This document shows positions 58,314-64,000 of a stretch of DNA of 64,000 nt, piece after piece. The notes beneath the pieces are model-generated. The model was not told the DNA's origin. It did not search any database and saw nothing but the letters and a program-made list of their open reading frames with translations. The translations under genes were made by a program, and so were the position numbers. How positions within the stretch are numbered: the first letter of the stretch is position 1; each line of letters starts with the position of its first letter. This DNA is from Curtobacterium sp. MCJR17_020 (GTDB lineage Bacteria; Actinomycetota; Actinomycetes; Actinomycetales; Microbacteriaceae). Location of the stretch: contig NZ_CP126260.1 of assembly GCF_003234365.2 (NCBI RefSeq), forward strand, positions 3,819,235 through 3,883,234, read 5' to 3'.

Positions 58314-58327
58314 GTTCCACGTGGAAC
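58314..58327. other. parS-like site 3
   Basis: GTTCCACGTGGAAC, identical to sites 1 and 2, between the XRE gene and the parB stop. Confidence 0.75.
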
Positions 58328-58475
58328 GTTCGGCTTTCGCGTTCGCTGCTCGTGAACTCCAAGCAGCTGAACGGCTCCGCGCCCCGTATCGGGCCGAATG
58401 CTCCCTCGCAGCTCCAGACACCCGCTCCGGGGCTGCGAAGCCCGCTACGGTCCGCACAGTGCCATTGGGGGGCCG

Positions 58476-59441
58476 TCAGGACGAAACGTCGCTGATCCCG
58501 AGCTCCGAAAGGATCCGATTCAGGTCGTCGCCGTTCGCGAAGTCGATGGTCACGGAGCTCTTCCGGGCGCCCACAGCGATCTTGACCCGCGTGTTCAACC
58601 GGTCACCGATGCGCTCGGCAAGGTCGTTGAAGTGCGCCTGGTTCTTGGAGGGCTGCGGCGCAGTCTTCGGAGGGGTCTTCGTCGCCAACTGCTGCGCGAT
58701 CGCTTCGGCAGCGCGCACCGACAGGTCCTCGTTGACGATCTTCTCGGCGAGGTACTCCATCGCCTCGGCGTCCGGGGCAGCAAGGATCGCGCGGGCGTGA
58801 CCGGCCGACAGCACGCCAGCAGCGACCCGACGCTGCACGGGGGAGGGGAGCCGTAGCAGACGGATGGTGTTGGTGATCTGCGGACGTGAGCGCCCGATGC
58901 GCTGGCCGAGCTGTTCCTGCGTGATCCCGAAGTCCGCCAGGAGCTGCTGGTACGCCGAAGCCTCTTCGAGCGGGTTGAGCTGCGCCCGGTGCAGGTTCTC
59001 GAGCAGGGCGTCCCGGAGCATCGCGTCGTCAGGCGTCTCCTTGACGATCGCCGGGATGGTCGTGAGCCCGAGCTCCTTGGTCGCCCGGAGGCGCCGCTCA
59101 CCCATGATCAGCTCGTACTGCGGCTCCGTCCCCACAGCCCCGGGGATCGGGCGGACGACGATGGGCTGCAGTACGCCGATCTCACGGATGGAGTGGACGA
59201 GCTCCTGCAACTCTTCTTCGCGGAACTCCTTGCGCGGCTGCTGCCCGTTCGGGATCACGTCCAGCGGGTTGAGGTTCGCGAGTCGGGCTCCCGGAACAGC
59301 GACGAGTTCGTCCGCGGTGGGTGCCGACGCCGGCGACCCACCGGTCGGGAAGAACACGTCGACGGGGCGGTCCTGCTGGTCCGTTGCCGTCGGGATGAGC
59401 GCGCCGATGCCGCGGCCGAGTCCGGTTCGCTTGGGTGCCAT
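58476..59441 (-). CDS. parB: Chromosome-partitioning protein ParB
   Basis: 321 residues. The CTPase/N-terminal domain contains NGQQPRKEFREEELQELVHS and ELIMGERRLRATKELGL (GERRxRA motif). The HTH contains RIGRSRPQITNTIRLLRLP, followed by a C-terminal dimer domain. It spreads from parS to load SMC and interacts with ParA. It lies 5 bases after parA. Confidence 0.96.
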   Translation of the reverse strand: MAPKRTGLGRGIGALIPTATDQQDRPVDVFFPTGGSPASAPTADELVAVPGARLANLNPLDVIPNGQQPRKEFREEELQELVHSIREIGVLQPIVVRPIPGAVGTEPQYELIMGERRLRATKELGLTTIPAIVKETPDDAMLRDALLENLHRAQLNPLEEASAYQQLLADFGITQEQLGQRIGRSRPQITNTIRLLRLPSPVQRRVAAGVLSAGHARAILAAPDAEAMEYLAEKIVNEDLSVRAAEAIAQQLATKTPPKTAPQPSKNQAHFNDLAERIGDRLNTRVKIAVGARKSSVTIDFANGDDLNRILSELGISDVSS

Positions 59442-59446
59442 CAGTC

Positions 59447-60334
59447 TTACGCTCCTCGTGCTGCGATCTCGGCGGCCGCTTCCAAGTAGGAGAGCGACCC
59501 GGTGGAGTTCACGTCGTACGCGACGACGCTCTGTCCGTAACTCGGCGCCTCACTCACCCGGACGGATCGGGGGATCATCGCCTTCAAGACCTGATCACCG
59601 AAGTGCTCGCGCACGTCGTTCGCCACCTGATTCGCCAGGTTGGTTCGTCCGTCGTACATGGTGAGCAGGATCGTCGAGACCCGGAGGTTCGGATTGAGGT
59701 GCCGCTCGATGAGCTCGATGTTGCGCAACAGCTGGCTGAGTCCCTCGAGCGCGTAGTACTCGCACTGGATCGGGATCAGGACTTCCTGAGCCGCCACGAA
59801 CGCGTTGATCGTGAGGAGACCAAGCGACGGCGGGCAGTCGATGAAGACGTAGTGGTACGGCTCGTCCAGCGACTGGAGGTACAGGTCGAGCGCCGTACGC
59901 AGCCGCTGCTCTCGAGCGACCAAGGAGACGAGTTCGATCTCAGCACCCGCGAGGTGGATCGTCGCCGGCACGCACCAGAGGGTGTCGGACTCGGGGGACC
60001 GCTGCACGGTGTCGGCCATCGCAGCCTCGTCGACGATGACGTCGTAGATGCTCGCGACCTCGGCCTGGTGGTCGACACCCAGGGCCGTCGACGCGTTGCC
60101 CTGTGGGTCGAGGTCGATCACGAGCACCCGTGCGCCACCGTGGGCGAGGCCGGCGGCCAAGTTGACGGTCGTCGTGGTCTTCCCGACGCCGCCCTTCTGG
60201 TTCGACACGGTGATGATCCGCGTCTTCGGGGGCAACGGGAACTGCTGCGTCGCGATCGCACGGCGCCGGCGGTTCAGGTCGGCGATCTCGCGAGCAAGCG
60301 GAGTCGACGCGTCGTAATCGGTCGATGAGCTCAA
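59447..60334 (-). CDS. parA: Chromosome-partitioning ATPase ParA
   Basis: 295 residues from TTG 60334. The deviant Walker A KGGVGKTT is at 47-54, VLVIDLDPQGNASTAL and YVFIDCPPSLGLLTINA the other ATPase motifs. It is a standard ParA/Soj. The parS-type GTTTCACGTGAAAC lies just ahead of the gene. Confidence 0.96.
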   Translation of the reverse strand: MSSSTDYDASTPLAREIADLNRRRRAIATQQFPLPPKTRIITVSNQKGGVGKTTTTVNLAAGLAHGGARVLVIDLDPQGNASTALGVDHQAEVASIYDVIVDEAAMADTVQRSPESDTLWCVPATIHLAGAEIELVSLVAREQRLRTALDLYLQSLDEPYHYVFIDCPPSLGLLTINAFVAAQEVLIPIQCEYYALEGLSQLLRNIELIERHLNPNLRVSTILLTMYDGRTNLANQVANDVREHFGDQVLKAMIPRSVRVSEAPSYGQSVVAYDVNSTGSLSYLEAAAEIAARGA

Positions 60335-60358
60335 CGAGTGCCTCTTCCCCGGTTCGAT

Positions 60359-60372
60359 GTTTCACGTGAAAC
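60359..60372. other. Canonical parS site
   Basis: GTTTCACGTGAAAC, the consensus parS core, between rsmG and parA. ParB bound here could also autoregulate parAB. Confidence 0.88.
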
Positions 60373-60415
60373 GTGGAGCAGCACGCGATCAGTTGTCCCG
60401 ATCCGAGCCGCAGGG

Positions 60416-61096
60416 TCAGTCAACTGTAGCCCGGAAGACCCGCGTGGTCTCTGCGACCACACCGTCCCCGAGCTCGAGGACCTCGACGTCCGAGAGGTGC
60501 TGGCGCAGGATGACCTTGCGTGCCTTCTCGATCTCGTCTTCGACGCGCGCACCCTTCATGAGGATGAGCTGCCCGCCCGAGCGGACGAGTGGAACCGTCA
60601 TCGGGATGAGCTTCGACAACGCACTGACCGCGCGGGCCGTGACCTGGTCGACGACGATGTCGTCGGAGACGTCCTCGGCGCGGCCGCGGACCACCGTCAC
60701 GTTGGACAGCCCGAGCCTGCTCGCCTCGTTGGTGAGCCAATCCACTCGACGCTCCATCGGCTCGATGAGCGTGAAGTGCACGTCCGGACGGGCGATCGCG
60801 AGCACGAGACCGGGCAGTCCCGCACCCGAGCCGACGTCGGCAACCCGACCGCGGGCCTCCAGGAGGGGCGCCAGCAACGCTGAGTTGAGTATGTGTCGCG
60901 TCCAGAGTCGAGGCAACTCGAGCGGGCCGATCAGGCCCAGCTCCTCGCCCCGGCGAGCCAGCTCGTTCGTGAACGAACGAGCCGTCTCGATCTGTTCGCC
61001 GAAGAGCGCGGACGCAGCCGCAGGCTCAGCCTCGAGCACCGGAGCAGCGTCCGGAGCGGTGGGCGCGGTGGCCGAGGACACCGACTCGTCCGTCAT
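60416..61096 (-). CDS. rsmG: 16S rRNA m7G527 methyltransferase RsmG
   Basis: 226 residues. VADVGSGAGLPGLVLAIARP is the SAM motif, and LPRLWTRHILNSALLAPL is the family N-terminal signature. The first 30 residues are an Ala-rich extension. The ATG overlaps the jag stop (ATGA). Confidence 0.95.
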   Translation of the reverse strand: MTDESVSSATAPTAPDAAPVLEAEPAAASALFGEQIETARSFTNELARRGEELGLIGPLELPRLWTRHILNSALLAPLLEARGRVADVGSGAGLPGLVLAIARPDVHFTLIEPMERRVDWLTNEASRLGLSNVTVVRGRAEDVSDDIVVDQVTARAVSALSKLIPMTVPLVRSGGQLILMKGARVEDEIEKARKVILRQHLSDVEVLELGDGVVAETTRVFRATVD

Positions 61097-61593
61097 CGGG
61101 TGACGACCGTGTGGCGGTCCCGACCCTCACCCTCGGACTCCGAGTGGAAGCCCTTCTCAGCGACGAGGTCGTGGACCAGCTTGCGCTCGTACGACGACAT
61201 CGGGGGGAGTGCTGCGGACGACGATCCGGCTTCGATGCGCTCGACGGCGGTGTCGACCAGTCGCTGCAGCTCGTCGGCACGAGCGTCACGGGAGCCGCCC
61301 ACGTCGAGGATGAGCCGGCTGAACTCGCCCGTCTCGGCCTGGACGGCGATGCGGGTGAGTTCCTGCAGCGCGGTCACGGTGTCCGGCTTGGAGAGGACGC
61401 GGAGCGCCTCTCCGTCATCGGTGACCGACAGGTACACGCGACCGGCGCGCTCCTCGATCTCGATGTCTCCGTCGAGGTCGCAGATGTCGAGGAGTTCCTC
61501 GATGTAGTCCGCAGCGATGTCAGCCTCGTCACGGGCGTCCTCGTCCGGAACCTCGGTCGTGTCGACGGCTGCGGCGGTGTCCTGCTCGGTCAA
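61093..61593 (-). CDS. jag: Jag/KhpB RNA-binding protein (R3H)
   Basis: 166 residues: an acidic N-terminus, a KH-like domain (about 25-95) and an R3H domain near the end (MSSYERKLVHDLVAEKGFHS then ESEGEGRDRHTVV). It is always found with yidC and rsmG near the origin. It binds RNA with KhpA in other bacteria. Confidence 0.93.
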   Translation of the reverse strand: MTEQDTAAAVDTTEVPDEDARDEADIAADYIEELLDICDLDGDIEIEERAGRVYLSVTDDGEALRVLSKPDTVTALQELTRIAVQAETGEFSRLILDVGGSRDARADELQRLVDTAVERIEAGSSSAALPPMSSYERKLVHDLVAEKGFHSESEGEGRDRHTVVTR

Positions 61594-62562
61594 TTACTTC
61601 TTCCCGTTCTTCTTCGAGCGCTGCTTGCCGACCGGCTGCGAACGCTGAGTGGTGACGCGCACGGCCTCGATCTCGGCGGCGCCAGCACCGGCTCCGGCTT
61701 CGGCGAGCACCGGGTTCGAGATCCCGCGACGCTGGGCCTTCTTGGCCAGACGCGCCTCACGCGCCAGAGCCGCCTCGGATCCGGGCGTCGGCATGCTGCG
61801 GATGACGAAGTACTGCTGCGCCATCGTCCAGAGGTTGGAGGCGAGCCAGTAGAACATGACGCCGAGGGGGAAGCTCAGACCCGAGATCACGAAGACCAGC
61901 GGGAGGATGTACAGCATCATCTTCTGCTGGCGGTACATCGGCGACGCCTTGGTCTCCGGCGACATGTTCTTGGCAACGAGCTGCAGCTGCGTGATGAACT
62001 GCGAGGCCGTCATGACCACGATCATGAAGCCGGCGATCGCACGAACCTCCCACCCGGAGGCATTCGTGAACGTCTCGTGCAGGGGAGCACCGAACAGGGC
62101 CGCGTTGCCGAACGACGCCGCGAGGTCGTTCGTGAGCAGGCCGATGCCCGTCTTGTTGATCTGCGCTTCGTGCAGCACCGAGTACAGCGAGAAGAAGATC
62201 GGCATCTGCAGCAGCAGCGGCAGGCAGGAGCTCAGCGGGTTGGTGCCCGTCTCCTTGTACAGCGCCATGGTCTCGCGGCTCATGGCCTCACGCGAGAATT
62301 GGTCCTTCTTGCCCTTGTACTTGTCCTGGATCTTCTTCAGCTGCGGCGCGACCTCGAGCATGCGGCGCTGCGACTTGATCTGCCGCACGAAGATCGGGAT
62401 CAGCGCGGCGCGGACCACGAAGGTCAGGAAGATGATGGAGAGGACCCAGGTGATACCCGCGCCCGGGTCCATGCCGATGCTCTCGAAGATCCAGTGGAAG
62501 CCGACGAGGATGGCCGAGACCACCCATTTGAGCGGCCAGAGGACGAATCCGATGATGTCCAT
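61594..62562 (-). CDS. yidC: Membrane protein insertase YidC
   Basis: 322 residues from ATG 62562. There are five membrane helices, with the hydrophilic-groove Arg in TFVVRAALIPIFVRQIKSQ. The tail is Lys/Arg-rich (QRSKKNGKK). There is no large periplasmic domain, as in Gram-positive YidC. The jag start follows immediately. Confidence 0.95.
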   Translation of the reverse strand: MDIIGFVLWPLKWVVSAILVGFHWIFESIGMDPGAGITWVLSIIFLTFVVRAALIPIFVRQIKSQRRMLEVAPQLKKIQDKYKGKKDQFSREAMSRETMALYKETGTNPLSSCLPLLLQMPIFFSLYSVLHEAQINKTGIGLLTNDLAASFGNAALFGAPLHETFTNASGWEVRAIAGFMIVVMTASQFITQLQLVAKNMSPETKASPMYRQQKMMLYILPLVFVISGLSFPLGVMFYWLASNLWTMAQQYFVIRSMPTPGSEAALAREARLAKKAQRRGISNPVLAEAGAGAGAAEIEAVRVTTQRSQPVGKQRSKKNGKK

Positions 62563-62570
62563 GGGGACGG

Positions 62571-62951
62571 CTACGCCTTTCGAGTGCGCTGGGGGAGCAG
62601 GACCGGCCGGGCCGTTCCGACCGCGGGGTGCGGCTGCTGCGGGATCGGCGCGAGGACGAACCCGAACCGGTTGACGACGAACGGGCGACGACGTTCCGTG
62701 ACGTCGTCGATGCCGCCTGCAGCCCAGGGGTTGCAGCGAGCGATACGCCAGGCGCCCATCGCGGATCCGCGGACGACGCCGTACTGCTGGATCGCTTCGA
62801 GGGCGTACCGGGAGCACGACGGGTGGTACCGGCAGACGTTGCCGTACAGCGGGGAGATCACTGCACGGTAGGCCCGGAGCACGACGACGCACGCGTTGCG
62901 TGGGAGCAACGCGGCGACCCAGGCCAGCCGGGTCCACTGGATGCGGTTCAT
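62571..62951 (-). CDS. yidD: Membrane insertion efficiency factor YidD
   Basis: 126 residues from ATG 62951. The core YRAVISPLYGNVCRYHPSCS then RYALEAIQQYG and GAWRIARCNPWAAGGIDDV is diagnostic, with three conserved Cys. The start overlaps the rnpA stop (ATGA). The C-terminal 30 residues are longer than the minimal family. Confidence 0.93.
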   Translation of the reverse strand: MNRIQWTRLAWVAALLPRNACVVVLRAYRAVISPLYGNVCRYHPSCSRYALEAIQQYGVVRGSAMGAWRIARCNPWAAGGIDDVTERRRPFVVNRFGFVLAPIPQQPHPAVGTARPVLLPQRTRKA

Positions 62952-63298
62952 GCTGCCTTCTCCACCCCGCGCGCGTAGGAGCGCACGACGTCTTCGAGCA
63001 GGGTAGGCCATCCGGCCTGCGATGCGGCTGGCAGTGCTCGGACCACCACGTCGTACCCCACGGGGGAGTCGGCGAGGATGCCGTGCGCGATCGCCTTGAG
63101 CCGCCGCCTGATCAGGTTCCGGGTCACGGCGTTGCCCACCGTCTTGGCGACGATGAACCCGAACCGCGACGGTCCGGTGGGGTCCGTCGAGCGACGGACC
63201 ACGGACACGACGACGTGCGCCGTGGCGCTCTTGCGACCACGACGCACGACGTTCCGGTAGTCGTCCCCGCGGACGATGCGGTTGGCGCTTGCCAACAC
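62948..63298 (-). CDS. rnpA: Ribonuclease P protein component
   Basis: 116 residues from GTG 63298. SRFGFIVAKTVGNAVTRNLI then RRRLKAIAH is the RNR signature that contacts P RNA. It lies between rpmH and yidD in the standard order. Confidence 0.95.
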   Translation of the reverse strand: MLASANRIVRGDDYRNVVRRGRKSATAHVVVSVVRRSTDPTGPSRFGFIVAKTVGNAVTRNLIRRRLKAIAHGILADSPVGYDVVVRALPAASQAGWPTLLEDVVRSYARGVEKAA

Positions 63299-63345
63299 TG
63301 CGATGCCGGGGTCAGACCGAGGACCGGATCAGGCGGTGAGCCTGA

Positions 63346-63483
63346 TCAGGCCGAGAGCTCGGTGCGGCCCTTGGCGCGACGCGCCGACAGGATGGCGCGG
63401 CCGGCACGCGTCCGCATGCGGAGGCGGAAGCCGTGCTTCTTGGCGCGGCGACGGTTGTTCGGCTGGAAGGTGCGCTTGCTCAT
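63346..63483 (-). CDS. rpmH: 50S ribosomal protein L34
   Basis: 45 residues from ATG 63483. MSKRTFQPNNRRRAKKHGFR then LRMRTRAGRAILSARRAKGR is unmistakable. It is the first gene of the leftward origin block. Confidence 0.97.
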   Translation of the reverse strand: MSKRTFQPNNRRRAKKHGFRLRMRTRAGRAILSARRAKGRTELSA

Positions 63484-64000
63484 GATCTCTCCACACGGCT
63501 GCTCGCGGCGAGCCGTCACGTATGTATGTGTCATCGCTCGGTGTCGAACGACGCAGATGGGCGCGACCAATCGGCCGCAGTCAACTGGTTAACGGTACGT
63601 GACAGCAGCGGGCAGGTCAAACGCCGATCGGGGCCGGCCTCGATGCCGGGGCGTCGTGGACACCGCTGCGGTCCATTCTCCACATTGGGGACAACTTCCG
63701 TTCGGTGCCACCCGGCCCGGTCCTTTACAGTGGGGTCATCGATCGGCCCCGCGCCCCGGTACGACAGGGAAGTACTCCTGTCCGACGGATCCGGGCGGTC
63801 GTGGACAACACTGTGGACAACCCTGTGGGAACACGCGCGGTACGAGGCGTCGACGAAGCCCCCGAGACCCCGACGAACCGCCGGCGCACGACACGGTCCG
63901 CTGAGCGCCACACCCCGCGGCACTCCGGCACGTCCGACCCAGCAGGACGCACCCCGGTCCGGCACCGAACGCACGACACACACCTGGAGACGAGCGCGAC
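63484..64000. other. rpmH-dnaA intergenic region with DnaA boxes
   Basis: 517 bases without a gene. DnaA-box-like sites: TTCTCCACA (63676-63684), CGTGGACAA (63800-63808), TGTGGACAA (63812-63820, the actinobacterial TTGTCCACA form) and TGTGGGAAC (63824-63832). Candidate rpmH promoter on the minus strand: TTCGAC, 16 bases, TACATA near 63519-63546. The dnaA promoter and start lie at or beyond the right edge. The origin itself is expected on this or the far side of dnaA. Confidence 0.7.

Noticed and set aside
1..64000. tRNA genes, insertion sequences or an integrase
   Set aside because: I looked in the gaps and at the island borders and saw no cloverleaf-like sequence, transposase or recombinase motif.

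Overview
This is a GC-rich actinobacterial chromosome segment lying next to the replication origin. The right end carries the canonical origin-proximal block, all on the minus strand and read away from the origin: parB, parA, rsmG, jag/khpB, yidC, yidD, rnpA and rpmH. The last ~500 bases are the region just upstream of dnaA, whose start lies beyond the window. Protein style and gene content (ScbR-like regulators, DUF6049 next to MurJ, archaeal-type signal peptidase, GAF-ANTAR proteins) point to Microbacteriaceae, most likely a plant-associated Curtobacterium-like organism. The genus is an inference.

Layout. 1-8.3 kb: short-chain dehydrogenases paired with TetR and MerR regulators, a DUF4126 protein, a secreted metzincin-like protease, a fatty-acid desaturase, two GAF-ANTAR proteins and a gene broken by an in-frame TAG. 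8.4-15.8 kb: a LacI-controlled carbohydrate locus (solute-binding protein, two permeases, a GH1-type glycosidase and a secreted sialidase-fold glycosidase). 15.9-24.6 kb: small regulator/enzyme pairs (two MarR, one LysR) with SDRs, a flavin monooxygenase, a DHFR-like protein, the manganese exporter MntP and an IMPase-like protein with a degenerate active site. 24.6-27.8 kb: a SipW/TasA-like secretion locus. 27.9-28.4 kb: a MOSC protein.

28.5-43.1 kb is an accessory island with visibly lower GC and mixed codon use. It starts with three genes resembling a butyrolactone-type signalling locus: an AvrD-family protein, an ArpA/ScbR-type TetR receptor and an NAD-dependent epimerase. A lactococcin-972-like bacteriocin with its ABC-transport genes follows, then two membrane-anchored unknown proteins, an ApeA-like HEPN protein, and a four-gene overlapping cassette (unknown protein, XRE-ImmA/IrrE, frameshifted helicase, HEPN-like protein). 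A short motif with core TCG(A/C)CCAAC recurs before avrD, before the bacteriocin and at two other promoters in the island. The most interesting hypothesis here is that an AvrD-made signal and its receptor control this bacteriocin/defence island.

43.1-64 kb is core: dnaB, the rplI-rpsR-ssb-rpsF operon, cca, a single ORF fusing DUF6049 to MurJ, trxB, trxA, an aminotransferase, a D-Ala-D-Ala-ligase-family gene, a ClpP pair in which one subunit has lost its catalytic serine, a ClgR-like regulator, and the par/rsmG/yidC/rpmH block. Four parS-like 14-mers lie between 56.6 and 60.4 kb, and DnaA-box-like sequences cluster both upstream of dnaB and before dnaA.
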